Shown: positions 10,922-19,808 of the stretch, piece after piece
Layout of the letters: every line of letters begins with the position of its first letter
Numbering within the stretch: position 1 is the first letter of the stretch
Origin: Loktanella sp.
Lineage (GTDB): Bacteria > Pseudomonadota > Alphaproteobacteria > Rhodobacterales > Rhodobacteraceae
Assembly (NCBI GenBank): GCA_017390475.1
Contig: JAFPBO010000051.1
Span: forward strand, 124,001-188,000
Reading direction: 5' to 3'
DNA length: 64,000 nucleotides
Notes under the pieces: model-generated
Told to the model about the DNA's origin: nothing
The model's input: the letters and a program-made list of their open reading frames with translations, nothing else
Databases searched by the model: none
Program-made: the position numbers and the translations under genes

Positions 10922-12391
10922 ATGACCGCTTATACTGACCTGATGCATTTCCAGCGCGAGACAGAGGCATTGGCGCAAGTCGCGGGCCGTCTTGGCTGGG
11001 ATCAGGAAACCATGATGCCCGATGGGGCCGGGCCGCAACGGGCCGAGGAACATGGCGCCATGGCCAATATCCTGCATGCCCGCCGGGTTGATCCACGCGT
11101 GGGCGACTGGCTGGCCAAGGCCGAAGCGGTGGATGATGTCGCCGCTGCGAACCTGCGCCTGATCCGCCGCAGCTTTGACCGGGCAACCAAGGTGCCTGCG
11201 CGTCTAGCGGCGGAACTGGCGCGGACCACGTCGCTGGCGCATCGGGTCTGGGCCAAGGCACGGGCCGAGGAAGATGTCGCCGCTTTCCTGCCGATGCTGC
11301 AAAAAGTGCTGGACCTGCGCCGCGAAGAGGCGGCAGCGATTGCGGGCAATACCGATCCCTATGATGCCTTGCTGGATGATTATGAACCCGGGGCAACAGG
11401 GGCGAGCCTGTCGGCAATGTTCGCTGCCCTGCGCCCCCGTCTGGTGGCCCTGCGCGAGGCTGTGCTGGACCGGCCCGCGCCGCAGATGCTGCAAGGCAGC
11501 TTTGACGAGGCCGGGCAATTGGCATTGTCACAGAAACTGGCGTTGGCCTTTGGCTATGACCTGAACATTGGCCGGATCGACAAGGCGGTGCATCCGTTTT
11601 CATCCGGCTCTGGCCTTGATGTGCGGATCACCACGCGGACCAATCCGGTCGATCCGTTCAATTGTTTCTATTCGACGATCCATGAGGTCGGCCATGCCGC
11701 CTATGAACAAGGCATCGATCATGCGCATCTGTTGACGCCGGTCGGTGCCGGTGTCTCGATGGGTGTGCATGAAAGCCAAAGCCGGATTTATGAAAACCAG
11801 CTGGGCCGCAGCCGCGCCTTTACCGGCTGGCTTTACGGTCAGATGCGCGATCAATTCGGCGATTTCGGGATTGATGGCGAAGATGAATTTTACGCCTGCG
11901 TCAACCGCGTCAGCGACGGGTTCATCCGGACGGAAGCCGATGAGCTGCAGTATAACCTGCATGTGCTGCTGCGCTTTGATCTGGAACGCGCGCTGATTTC
12001 GGGCGATCTGGCGGTGGCTGATCTGGAAGCGGCGTGGAATGACCGTTTCAAGGCTGATTTCGGCTTTGCGGTGGATCGGCCCTCCAACGGTATCTTGCAG
12101 GATGTGCATTGGTCCGAAGGGTTGTTCGGCTATTTCCCGACCTATACTTTGGGCAATGTCTATGCGGGTTGCCTGCATCAGGCGCTGCGTGCGGCCGTGC
12201 CTGATCTGGATGATGATCTGGCGCGCGGCGATACATCACGCGCGACAGGCTGGCTGCGCGCGAATGTCCAGCAACATGGCGGGTTGCGAGAGCCGGTTGC
12301 GACGATCAGCCATGCCGCAGGGATGGCCCCGCAAGAGGGGCCGTTGCTGGATTATCTGGAGGCCAAGTTTGGCGCGATCTACGGGGTTTAA
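10922..12391 (+). CDS. M32 family metallocarboxypeptidase
   Basis: A 489-residue zinc carboxypeptidase of the Taq/Pfu type. The zinc-binding HExxH is in FYSTIHEVGHAAYEQG, with the family stretches GVHESQSRIYENQLGRS and NLHVLLRFDLERALISGDL. Members remove single C-terminal amino acids from peptides in the cytoplasm. The ATG directly follows the TAG of ctaA, so they are likely co-transcribed although functionally unrelated. Confidence 0.93.
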   Translation: MTAYTDLMHFQRETEALAQVAGRLGWDQETMMPDGAGPQRAEEHGAMANILHARRVDPRVGDWLAKAEAVDDVAAANLRLIRRSFDRATKVPARLAAELARTTSLAHRVWAKARAEEDVAAFLPMLQKVLDLRREEAAAIAGNTDPYDALLDDYEPGATGASLSAMFAALRPRLVALREAVLDRPAPQMLQGSFDEAGQLALSQKLALAFGYDLNIGRIDKAVHPFSSGSGLDVRITTRTNPVDPFNCFYSTIHEVGHAAYEQGIDHAHLLTPVGAGVSMGVHESQSRIYENQLGRSRAFTGWLYGQMRDQFGDFGIDGEDEFYACVNRVSDGFIRTEADELQYNLHVLLRFDLERALISGDLAVADLEAAWNDRFKADFGFAVDRPSNGILQDVHWSEGLFGYFPTYTLGNVYAGCLHQALRAAVPDLDDDLARGDTSRATGWLRANVQQHGGLREPVATISHAAGMAPQEGPLLDYLEAKFGAIYGV

Positions 12392-12392
12392 G

Positions 12393-12441
12393 TCCGGCTG
12401 CGCCGGAGCCTCCGGCGGGGATATTTTTACTCGGAAGATGA
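12393..12441 (+). repeat. Intergenic repeat, copy related to 17705-17755
   Basis: It reads TCCGGCTGCGCCGGAGCCTC, then CGGCGGGGATATTTTTACTC and GGAAGATGA. It matches 17705-17755 closely in order and spacing. The GC part can fold (GCCGG/CCGGC) and is followed by ATATTTTTA. It lies between two convergent genes and supplies the last codons (SSSE) of the enoyl-CoA hydratase. Confidence 0.55.
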
Positions 12442-13218
12442 CCAATCAGGGCGGCGCTTTTCGAGGAATGCGCTGATCCCTTCGTCGGTGTCGGGGGTCA
12501 GCATGTTTTCCACCATCACGGCGCTGGTGAAAGCGTAAGCCTCTGCCGTGGTCAGTTGCGCCTGATCGTAAAAGGCAGATTTGCCGATCTTGACGGCTAC
12601 AGGCAGTTTGGCGGCGATACTCTGGGCCAGCTCTTGGTTGGCGCGGGTCAGATCGGCGGCGGGCACGGCGCGGTTGATCAGGCCAAGGCGCGTGGCCTCA
12701 TCGGCATGGATGAATCGCCCGGTTGTCAGCATCTCGAAGGCGGCTTTGCGCGGGATGTTGCGGGTCAGGGCGACCATTGGGGTGGAACAGAACAGCCCGA
12801 TATTCACGCCGTTCACGCCAAAGCGCGTGTCATCGGCGGCAATCGCCAGATCACAGGTCGCGACCAATTGGCAACCCGCAGCGGTGGCGATGCCATGGAC
12901 CTGCGCGATGACTGGCTGGGGCAGGGACTGGATGCGCTGCATCAGGGCGGCACAGCGCGCAAAAAGATCCGCAAAATAGGCGGCACCGGCATCATCAGCC
13001 TGCCGCGCGGCCTGCATTTCGCGCAGATCATGGCCCGCGCAGAAGGCTTTGCCCGCGCCTGCGATGATCACGGCGCGGATATCGGGGTTACCGGCGATAT
13101 CGTCCAGGGTATCATGCAATGCCGCCAGCATCGCATCGGACAGTGCGTTCAGCCGCTCCGGCGCGTTCAGCGTCAGATGGGCGACATGGTCGCGATCTTC
13201 GCGCAGCAGGATATCCAT
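12427..13218 (-). CDS. Enoyl-CoA hydratase/isomerase family protein
   Basis: A 263-residue crotonase-fold enzyme. The oxyanion-hole motif is AGAGKAFCAGHDLREMQA and the second glycine-rich region is QVHGIATAAGCQLVATCDLA. Glutamates used by true hydratases are not obvious at the usual places (NIGLFCSTPMVALTRNI), so it may be an isomerase or a different crotonase member. The start MDILLREDRDHVAHLTLN at 13218 fits the family; the open frame extends further upstream without support. It is divergent from the thioesterase at 13280. Confidence 0.85.
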   Translation of the reverse strand: MDILLREDRDHVAHLTLNAPERLNALSDAMLAALHDTLDDIAGNPDIRAVIIAGAGKAFCAGHDLREMQAARQADDAGAAYFADLFARCAALMQRIQSLPQPVIAQVHGIATAAGCQLVATCDLAIAADDTRFGVNGVNIGLFCSTPMVALTRNIPRKAAFEMLTTGRFIHADEATRLGLINRAVPAADLTRANQELAQSIAAKLPVAVKIGKSAFYDQAQLTTAEAYAFTSAVMVENMLTPDTDEGISAFLEKRRPDWSSSE

Positions 13219-13279
13219 CGGCTTGTCCTTTGTTCTGGTTCCGGGCCATGCTAGGCCAGCAACGGGAGTGAGGGAAGCC

Positions 13280-13696
13280 ATGACGCTGAAGATGGATATC
13301 GCGGATTTACACGGATTTCTGGCCGAGACCTTTCCGCAGGTGGGGACTGATTTCATCGTCGATGCGCTGACGCCCGCGGCAATCACCGTCCATATGCCGG
13401 TCGCCGACCGCCATATGCGCCCCGGCGGCACGATATCCGGCCCCGCGATGTTCGCACTGGCTGATGTGACGGCCTATCTGATCATTCTGGCCAATATTGG
13501 GCCAAGGGCGCTGGCGGTGACAACCAATTGCAGCATCGATTTCATGCGCAAACCCGCAGCCGGGCAGATGCTGATCTGCGAAGGACGGTTGTTGAAACTG
13601 GGCCGGGCGCTGGCTGTGGTCGATGCGCTGATCTACAGCGCGGGGCAGGCGGCACCGGTGGCGCGCGCAAGTTTGACCTATTCGCTGCCAAAATGA
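13280..13696 (+). CDS. PaaI-family hotdog thioesterase
   Basis: A 138-residue hotdog-fold protein. The helix-associated segment HMRPGGTISGPAMFALADV and the strand NCSIDFMRKP are typical of PaaI/4HBT thioesterases, which hydrolyse acyl-CoA thioesters. The substrate is unknown. The ATG at 13280 is preceded by GGGAG. It sits divergent from the crotonase-family gene, possibly sharing a pathway of aromatic or fatty acyl-CoA metabolism. Confidence 0.85.
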   Translation: MTLKMDIADLHGFLAETFPQVGTDFIVDALTPAAITVHMPVADRHMRPGGTISGPAMFALADVTAYLIILANIGPRALAVTTNCSIDFMRKPAAGQMLICEGRLLKLGRALAVVDALIYSAGQAAPVARASLTYSLPK

Positions 13697-13699
13697 TGG

Positions 13700-13713
13700 G
13701 GTATCATGATACC
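13700..13713. promoter_or_regulatory. 14-bp perfect palindrome, possible operator
   Basis: GGTATCATGATACC is a perfect inverted repeat, 3 bp after the thioesterase stop and 50 bp before the rplM promoter. Its shape suits a dimeric regulator such as a GntR-type protein. No regulator can be named. Confidence 0.3.
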
Positions 13714-13761
13714 TAATTTGCAAGGTATTGTTTTTGCCTATTTTATTCGGACAAACCACGC

Positions 13762-13789
13762 TTGACGCGAAAACTGCGGCGCTTATAAG
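13762..13789 (+). promoter_or_regulatory. Sigma-70-type promoter of rplM-rpsI
   Basis: TTGACG at 13762-13767 and TATAAG at 13784-13789 are separated by 16 bp, a strong housekeeping pattern for alphaproteobacteria. Transcription would start near 13796, leaving a leader of about 45 nt before rplM. Confidence 0.7.
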
Positions 13790-13841
13790 CCCTCTATCCG
13801 AATGACCGTGGCGCAATGCCACCCCAAAACTTTGGTGAGAT

Positions 13842-14303
13842 ATGAAAACCTTTACCGCTACCCCGGCGGATATCGAGAAAAAATGGATCCTGATCGACGC
13901 TGAAGGCGTTGTTCTGGGACGTCTTGCCTCGATCATCGCCATGCGCTTGCGCGGCAAGCACAAGCCTTCCTTCACACCGCACATGGATATGGGCGACAAT
14001 GTGATCGTGATCAATGCCGAGAAAATCCAGATGACCGGTAACAAACGTGATGAGCGTTATTACTGGCACACGGGCCACCCCGGCGGGATCAAATCCAAGA
14101 CCAAGGCCGAAATCCTCGAAGGCAAGCATCCAGAGCGCGTCGTCGAAAAAGCCGTTCAGCGCATGCTGCCCGGTGGCAAGCTGTCCCGCCTGCAAATGAC
14201 CCATCTGCGTATCTTCGCAGGCGCGGAACATGGCATGGAAGCTCAGAAGCCCGAAGTTCTGGATGTTGCATCCATGAACAAAAAGAACACGAGGACCGCA
14301 TAA
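13842..14303 (+). CDS. rplM: 50S ribosomal protein L13
   Basis: A 153-residue L13, one of the early-assembling proteins of the large subunit. Characteristic stretches are [34 protein letters not shown] and [16 protein letters not shown]. The stop TAA overlaps the ATG of rpsI by one base (TAATG), the usual coupled rplM-rpsI arrangement. Confidence 0.98.
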   Translation: MKTFTATPADIEKKWILIDAEGVVLGRLASIIAMRLRGKHKPSFTPHMDMGDNVIVINAEKIQMTGNKRDERYYWHTGHPGGIKSKTKAEILEGKHPERVVEKAVQRMLPGGKLSRLQMTHLRIFAGAEHGMEAQKPEVLDVASMNKKNTRTA

Positions 14304-14797
14304 TGGCCGATCAAGTCAATTCGCTCGAAGAGCTGGGGCAGGTCGCTGAAGGTGTTGAAGCTGCGGCACCAACACCCGTCGCCGCCCCCCGTGAACCCGT
14401 CCGTGACGAATTCGGTCGGTCCTATGCCACTGGCAAGCGTAAAGATGCGGTCGCCCGCGTCTGGATCCGCCCCGGTTCCGGCAAGGTCACCGTCAACGGC
14501 AAGGAAATGAAGACATATTTTGCACGCCCCGTGCTGCAGATGATCCTCGCCCAGCCGTTCTCCATTGCCGGTGTCACAGGTCAGTTTGACGTTGTCGCCA
14601 CTGTCAAAGGTGGCGGTCTGTCCGGTCAGGCCGGTGCGGTCAAGCATGGTGTGTCGAAAGCATTGCAGCTGTACGATCCATCCCTGCGCCCCGCGCTGAA
14701 AGCCGCTGGCTTCCTGACCCGCGACAGCCGCGTTGTGGAACGGAAAAAATACGGCAAGGCGAAAGCGCGTAAGAGCTTCCAGTTCTCCAAGCGTTAA
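14303..14797 (+). CDS. rpsI: 30S ribosomal protein S9
   Basis: A 164-residue S9 with the longer N-terminal tail usual in alphaproteobacteria (about 40 residues before [15 protein letters not shown]). The C-terminal [17 protein letters not shown] reaches the P-site tRNA in the small subunit. It is co-transcribed with rplM and ends at a clear intrinsic terminator. Confidence 0.98.
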   Translation: MADQVNSLEELGQVAEGVEAAAPTPVAAPREPVRDEFGRSYATGKRKDAVARVWIRPGSGKVTVNGKEMKTYFARPVLQMILAQPFSIAGVTGQFDVVATVKGGGLSGQAGAVKHGVSKALQLYDPSLRPALKAAGFLTRDSRVVERKKYGKAKARKSFQFSKR

Positions 14798-14817
14798 GTT
14801 TGGCAATTATTTGGAAA

Positions 14818-14839
14818 GGCCCGCAAGCGCGGGCCTTTT
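14818..14839 (+). terminator. Intrinsic terminator after rpsI
   Basis: A perfect 7-bp stem GGCCCGC/GCGGGCC with loop AAGC is followed by TTTT. It lies 20 bp after the rpsI stop. Confidence 0.9.
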
Positions 14840-14951
14840 CGCGTTTTCAGTGTGACGCCTAATCGGGCAAGTGCCGGATAAATTGACAAAATGACGATGC
14901 GTCCGGTCATTTTCATATTGATCTTTCCGGCGCGGCGCGGAAGATCACCAC

Positions 14952-15824
14952 ATGTTCAGAAAAATGACATCCACAGAGGGCGGGCGCGGATTGCTGTTGA
15001 TCAGCCCGCCGTTTTTCTATGCTTTGCTGCTGATGGCCTTCCCTTTGGGGGCGATCATCCTGTTCAGTTTCTGGACCCAGAATTTCATGGATGTCGATAC
15101 GACATTCACCCTGAACAATTATCGCACGATCATCGACCAGCCGATCTATGGCGCGCTGTTGCAGCGCTCGCTTTATGTTTCGGCGGTGGTGACGGCGGTG
15201 ACGGTGCTGCTGGCCTTTCCGATTGCGTATTTCGTGTCGTTCCATGTGCGGCCGGACCGCAAATCGCTTTGGCTGTTTTTGATCACCATCCCGTTCTGGA
15301 CGTCCTATCTGATCCGGGTTTTCCTGTGGAAAGTGATCCTTGGCTATAACGGGGTGATCAATACCGGGCTGTTGAATATCGGTATCATCGATGAACCGCT
15401 GACATTCATCCTTTATAACGTGAACGCAGTGATCATCACGCTGGCCCATGCTTTCGCGCCTTTCGCGATCCTGCCGATTTTCGTGGCGTTGGAAAAGATT
15501 GACCGCTCACTGCTGGAAGCATCGCAGGATCTGGGCGAAAACAAGGTGATGACGTTTTTCCGCGTGACCTTGCCCTTGGCGATGCCGGGCGTGGTGGCGG
15601 CGGTGCTGATCGTGTTCATTCCCACGATTGGCGATTACGTCACGCCGGAACTGATGGGCGGGGCAGGTGGCAAGTTGATCGCGAATATGATCCAGACCCA
15701 GTTTCTGGCACTGAACAATGCGCCACTTGGCGCGGCGCTGGCCGTGGTGGCGATGTTGTCGGTCACCGCGATCAGCCTGTTTTTCGTGCTGCTGAACCGT
15801 CGTTTCCTGCGGGGCCGGTCATGA
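14952..15824 (+). CDS. ABC transporter permease, PotB-like
   Basis: A 290-residue inner-membrane permease of the spermidine/putrescine family with about six membrane segments. The cytoplasmic EAA loop is EASQDLGENKVMTFFRVTLP, which contacts the ATPase. It forms the channel with the next permease. Its stop overlaps the next start (ATGA). The real substrate depends on a binding protein that is not in the cluster. Confidence 0.88.
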   Translation: MFRKMTSTEGGRGLLLISPPFFYALLLMAFPLGAIILFSFWTQNFMDVDTTFTLNNYRTIIDQPIYGALLQRSLYVSAVVTAVTVLLAFPIAYFVSFHVRPDRKSLWLFLITIPFWTSYLIRVFLWKVILGYNGVINTGLLNIGIIDEPLTFILYNVNAVIITLAHAFAPFAILPIFVALEKIDRSLLEASQDLGENKVMTFFRVTLPLAMPGVVAAVLIVFIPTIGDYVTPELMGGAGGKLIANMIQTQFLALNNAPLGAALAVVAMLSVTAISLFFVLLNRRFLRGRS

Positions 15825-16621
15825 GCCTGCGCATCTATGCCATCGCCTATCTGATCTTTCTCTATGCGCCGATCGTGCTGCTGCCGGTCTTTGCCTTCAA
15901 TGATGCAACGATCATCGCCTTTCCGCTGTCGGGCTTTACCACCAATTGGTTTGAAGCTTTGATGAATAATTCATCCCTGCATACGGCAGTACGCAATTCG
16001 CTGTTCATCGCGGTGATGACGGCGATCCTGTCCACCCTGCTGGGGATCTGTGCGGCACGGGCCGGGGCGATGTATCGCTTTCCGGTCAAGGCCGGGATTA
16101 TGGGGTTCATCATGCTGCCGCTGGTCCTGCCCGAAATCATCGTGGCGGTGTCACTGCTGGTCGTTGTGGTACAGATTTTCGATATGGGCCTGTCACATTG
16201 GACGATTATCGCCGCCCATGTGCTGATCTGCACACCGTTCTGCATCGCGATCCTGAACGGGGCGTTCCAGAACCTGGACCCCAGCATGGAAGAAGCGGCC
16301 ATGGACCTTGGCGAAAGCCGGTTTTCGGCGTTCCGGCTGGTGACGCTGCCTTTGGTCATGCCGGGGATCATTTCCAGTATGTTGATCGCCTTTACCATCT
16401 CGCTGGACGAATTCATCATCGCGTTTTTCCTGTCCGGCGTCAGCCCGACGATGCCGGTCTATATCTGGGGCCTGATGCGGTTCCCGGCCTCTTTGCCCGT
16501 CGTCATGGCGCTGGGGACGATTCTGGTCGCGCTGTCGATCATCCTGTTGACTATCGCAGAGCTTTTGCGCCGCCGCGGCATGGCCCGCAGCGGTGTAAAG
16601 GACAAAGGGGGCTTTCTTTGA
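15821..16621 (+). CDS. ABC transporter permease, PotC-like
   Basis: A 266-residue second permease with about six membrane segments. The EAA loop reads EAAMDLGESRFSAFRLVTLP. The stop overlaps the TTG start of the ATPase gene (TTGA). Together with the previous gene it forms the membrane pore of a polyamine-type importer. Confidence 0.88.
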   Translation: MSLRIYAIAYLIFLYAPIVLLPVFAFNDATIIAFPLSGFTTNWFEALMNNSSLHTAVRNSLFIAVMTAILSTLLGICAARAGAMYRFPVKAGIMGFIMLPLVLPEIIVAVSLLVVVVQIFDMGLSHWTIIAAHVLICTPFCIAILNGAFQNLDPSMEEAAMDLGESRFSAFRLVTLPLVMPGIISSMLIAFTISLDEFIIAFFLSGVSPTMPVYIWGLMRFPASLPVVMALGTILVALSIILLTIAELLRRRGMARSGVKDKGGFL

Positions 16622-17703
16622 CAGCTTTGATCACGCTTACGGGCGTCAATAAATATTACGGCGATTATCACGCCCTGCGCGGGATCGATCTGACGATCAA
16701 CGCGGGCGAGTTTTTCTCGCTCCTCGGCCCGTCGGGCTGTGGCAAGACCACTTTGTTGCGGGTGATCGCCGGGTTGGAGGATGTGTCGGGCGGTGTCGTG
16801 ACGATTGGCGGCAAGAACATGGCCGGTGTCTCGGCCAACCTGCGCCCGACCAATATGGTGTTCCAGTCCTATGCGATTTTCCCACATCTGTCGGTGGCGG
16901 AAAACGTGGCCTTCGGCCTGCGCAAACGGTCTGATCTGGGCAAAGAGGTCAAGGCCCAGATGGTCGAAGAGGCGTTGAGCATGGTCGGCCTGTCTGGCTA
17001 TGGCAAACGTGCCTCGCATGCTTTGTCGGGCGGGCAAAGGCAGCGGGTGGCGCTGGCGCGTGCGCTGATCCTGAAACCCAAGGTCCTGCTGCTGGATGAG
17101 CCTTTGTCGGCGCTCGATAAGAAAATGCGCGAACAGATGCAGGTCGAACTGATCCGTCTGCAACGCCATGTTGGCATCACCTTCATTCTGGTCACCCATG
17201 ATCAGGAAGAAGCCTTGGTCATGTCCGACCGCATCGCCGTGATGTTCGAAGGCGAGATCGGGCAATTGGCCGATCCTGAAACGCTGTACCGGCGGCCCAA
17301 TTCGCGCCGGGTCGCGGAATTTATCGGCAAGATGAATTTCCTCGCCGCCGATGTGCTGGCGATTGGCGACACGATCGAGGTTGATGTCGCCGGCCTTGGG
17401 CGTGTCAGCGTGAACGCGGAACAAGCACCGATGCCTTTGCGCACGGGGCAGGCGGTCGCAGGCGTGCGGCCAGAGACGCTGGCGATCCTGTTCGACGGCG
17501 AGACGACAGAGCGCAAACTGGTAGATGGCGTGGTGGATGAGGTCGTCTATTACGGCGACATGACCTATTACGATGTGCGCATTGCCGGGGTCGATCAGCC
17601 GCTGAATATCGCGATGAAGAACCTGATTGGGCGGCCGGTGCTGGATGTCGGCACAAGGACCAAGGTTGTCTGGGACGAACGTTCGCTGGTGTTGCTGGCG
17701 TAA
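16618..17703 (+). CDS. ABC transporter ATP-binding protein, PotA-like
   Basis: A 361-residue ATPase. The start is TTG 16618, overlapping the upstream stop; the open frame extends further only through the permease gene. Walker A is LGPSGCGKTTLL, the signature is HALSGGQRQRVALARAL and Walker B is VLLLDEPLSALD. The last 100 residues are the TOBE regulatory domain. It powers uptake by the two preceding permeases. The periplasmic binding protein is missing from the neighbourhood. Confidence 0.9.
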   Translation: MTALITLTGVNKYYGDYHALRGIDLTINAGEFFSLLGPSGCGKTTLLRVIAGLEDVSGGVVTIGGKNMAGVSANLRPTNMVFQSYAIFPHLSVAENVAFGLRKRSDLGKEVKAQMVEEALSMVGLSGYGKRASHALSGGQRQRVALARALILKPKVLLLDEPLSALDKKMREQMQVELIRLQRHVGITFILVTHDQEEALVMSDRIAVMFEGEIGQLADPETLYRRPNSRRVAEFIGKMNFLAADVLAIGDTIEVDVAGLGRVSVNAEQAPMPLRTGQAVAGVRPETLAILFDGETTERKLVDGVVDEVVYYGDMTYYDVRIAGVDQPLNIAMKNLIGRPVLDVGTRTKVVWDERSLVLLA

Positions 17704-17704
17704 A

Positions 17705-17755
17705 TTCCGGTTGCGCCGGAGCGCGCCGCGCGGGGATACTTCTACGCGGAAGATC
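17705..17755 (+). repeat. Intergenic repeat, copy related to 12393-12441
   Basis: It reads TTCCGGTTGCGCCGGAGC, then a GC stretch and GGGGATACTTCTACGCGGAA. The order TCCGG-TGCGCCGGAG-GCGGGGATA-CGGAAGAT is shared with 12393-12441. It lies between the convergent ABC ATPase and PagL-like genes. Confidence 0.55.
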
Positions 17756-17758
17756 GGA

Positions 17759-18274
17759 TTAGTTCAGTGGCATCGCAAAGCGCAGACCCACGGTTTCGAG
17801 ACCGGGGTTGATATCGCCCAGATCGGCGTTGGAGCGGTGGTCGGCCAGAACCGTCAGCGTGGCCCCATTGTCGAAGGTGTAGCCGACGCCAAGCGCGCCG
17901 CGAAATTCCAGCGCGCCGCCCAGATCGGGGCCGTCGCCCTGCATATAGACCCCCGGCATGAACGACAGTTCAACAAAGAACGGACCATCGATCACCTTCT
18001 GCGTCGTCCATTTTGCCCCGGCCCCAAACCAAAGAGCGCCATCGCTGGTGGCACTGGCCCCGATCACCGGCTGGAAGGCGCCATAGCTGCGGGCCAGATC
18101 ATAGGTGGCGTAGATTTCATTGCTGATGTTTTCGGATTGGAAATAGGTATCGCTTAGCTGCACAGCGGCGCGGGCAGGGGCGTCGCGCAGCTGATAGCAG
18201 CCCGTGGGGCATTCGTTCAGATAGGTGTCGGTCAGCCCGACGATGAAGAAAATGACTGCGAATGTTCCGTCCAT
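17759..18274 (-). CDS. Acyloxyacyl hydrolase, PagL-like
   Basis: A 171-residue protein starting with a hydrophobic segment (FAVIFFIVGLTDTYL). The C-terminal DHRSNADLGDINPGLE matches the His-x-Ser-Asn catalytic region and NPG of PagL lipid A 3-O-deacylases, which are outer-membrane beta-barrels. If active it would remove an acyl chain from lipid A. The signal peptide is unusual, with the charged end almost absent, so the start may be uncertain. Confidence 0.7.
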   Translation of the reverse strand: MDGTFAVIFFIVGLTDTYLNECPTGCYQLRDAPARAAVQLSDTYFQSENISNEIYATYDLARSYGAFQPVIGASATSDGALWFGAGAKWTTQKVIDGPFFVELSFMPGVYMQGDGPDLGGALEFRGALGVGYTFDNGATLTVLADHRSNADLGDINPGLETVGLRFAMPLN

Positions 18275-18283
18275 GATGTGATC

Positions 18284-18901
18284 CTATAGGTCTGGGTCCA
18301 GCAGGCCAAGCCCGCGCAGATAGATGCCGATGCCGGTTTCCAGCAGATCATCGGGCGGAAAGGGGCTGGTCCGCCCCGGACTGCCGCGCGCGAAAAGTTC
18401 CACCACACCATGCGACATCGCCCAGATATGGGCGCTGAACATCTGCGCGGGCGGGCGTTTATGCGCGGGGATATGTTGGCTGAGCGCGTCAGCGGCCTTT
18501 TCCAGCACCCCCATCGCGCGGGTGGCTACGGCATGCAATTCGGTGCTGTGGTTGATCGAGACACCCGATTCAAACATCGCGATGTAATGGCCGGGATAGC
18601 GCCGGGCAAAAGCCAGATAGGCCCGGCCCGTCGCGCCAAAGGCAGCGAGCGCAGAGGGTTTGCCATTGTCAAAGGCGTGATCCATCAGATCGGCGAAGAT
18701 GGCATAGCCTTCCTGCGCGGCGGCGGCGATCAGGTCTTCGCGGCCAGCGAAATGGCGGTAAACGGCGGCGGGGGTTACGCCTGCCTCACGCGCGGCTTCG
18801 GACAGGGTGAAACCGGTCGGCCCGCGTTTTTCGATCAGCTCAAGACAGGCTGTGATCAGCGCCTGCCGCAGATTGCCGTGGTGATAGCCTTGTTTAGACA
18901 T
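18284..18901 (-). CDS. TetR-family transcriptional regulator
   Basis: A 205-residue regulator. The helix-turn-helix is FTLSEAAREAGVTPAAVYRH, preceded by HHGNLRQALITACLELIEKRG as in many TetR proteins. The C-terminal ligand domain resembles the TetR_C_33 type. The start at 18901 overlaps the end of ppk2 by 8 nt on the same strand, suggesting co-transcription. The target and ligand are unknown. Confidence 0.87.
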   Translation of the reverse strand: MSKQGYHHGNLRQALITACLELIEKRGPTGFTLSEAAREAGVTPAAVYRHFAGREDLIAAAAQEGYAIFADLMDHAFDNGKPSALAAFGATGRAYLAFARRYPGHYIAMFESGVSINHSTELHAVATRAMGVLEKAADALSQHIPAHKRPPAQMFSAHIWAMSHGVVELFARGSPGRTSPFPPDDLLETGIGIYLRGLGLLDPDL

Positions 18902-19763
18902 GCCAAAGGTCGGGGCCACCGGCGATTTTTGGGTCGATGTCGCCCAAGGCTGCGGCATCCTTGCCGGTGTAGTCCAACCCATGCAGGATCGACCGGATCA
19001 CATTGACCCGCGCGCGGCGCTTGTCATCGGCCCGCACGATGGTCCATGGGGCCAGCGGGCGATGGGTGCGGTTCAGCGTCTCGCTGATCGCGGCGGAATA
19101 TTCATCCCAGAGCGCCATGCCGTCAACGTCAATCGCGCTGAGTTTCCATTGTTTCAGCGCGTCTTTTTCGCGCGCCAGAAATCGGTCCAATTGCGTAGCG
19201 CGCCCGATGTTGAGCCAGATCTTGAACAGGGTGATGCCTTCATTCGCCAGCATATCTTCAAATTCGGGGACCTGATGAAACCAGTTTTCGCGCTGTTGCG
19301 GTGTGCAAAAGCCAAAGACATGTTCGACAACGCCGCGGTTATACCAGCTGCGGTCATAAAGCGTCATTTGCCCCTTGGCGGGCAGATGTTTGATGTAGCG
19401 TTGGAAATACCATTGCCCGGCCTCGGTATCACTGGGCTTGGGCAAAGCCACCAGTTTCGCGCCGCGTGGGTTCAGGTTCGCCCGGAACCGTTTGATGGTG
19501 CCACCTTTGCCTGCGGCATCGCGCCCCTCGAACACCACGACGATGCGTTGGCCGGTGTCGCGGACCCAGGCCTGCATGCGGACCAGTTCAAGCTGGAGCT
19601 TGTCGATGGCGTCCTGATATTCGGCCTTTATCCAGCGCTTGTCATAGGGAAAGCCGGGGTTGAGGATGTCTTTCTTGCTGGCACCTGTGATCAGCGCGCG
19701 CACCTCTGCCGGGGCGTCGTCGTTGAAATAACGGCTGATCGCGCCGTCGAATGGTAGGTCCAT
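18894..19763 (-). CDS. ppk2: Polyphosphate kinase 2
   Basis: A 289-residue PPK2-family kinase that moves phosphate between polyphosphate and nucleotides. Walker A is FEGRDAAGKGGTIKRF, the lid/Walker B region is TLYDRSWYNRGVVEHVFG, and NPRGAKLVALPKPSDTE is conserved. Start 19763 (MDLPFDGAISRYF) has GGGGA upstream; ATG 19790 is an alternative. The TetR gene follows with an 8-nt overlap. Confidence 0.92.
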   Translation of the reverse strand: MDLPFDGAISRYFNDDAPAEVRALITGASKKDILNPGFPYDKRWIKAEYQDAIDKLQLELVRMQAWVRDTGQRIVVVFEGRDAAGKGGTIKRFRANLNPRGAKLVALPKPSDTEAGQWYFQRYIKHLPAKGQMTLYDRSWYNRGVVEHVFGFCTPQQRENWFHQVPEFEDMLANEGITLFKIWLNIGRATQLDRFLAREKDALKQWKLSAIDVDGMALWDEYSAAISETLNRTHRPLAPWTIVRADDKRRARVNVIRSILHGLDYTGKDAAALGDIDPKIAGGPDLWHV

Positions 19764-19808
19764 GAAATCATCCCCGCTGTCCGGCACCATTATGGGCGTT
19801 GCAGCCGC

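Noticed and set aside
9755-11077. Long minus-strand open frame (440 codons) across ctaA
   Set aside because: Antisense to a well-conserved heme A synthase gene, with Gln/His-rich composition and no domain.
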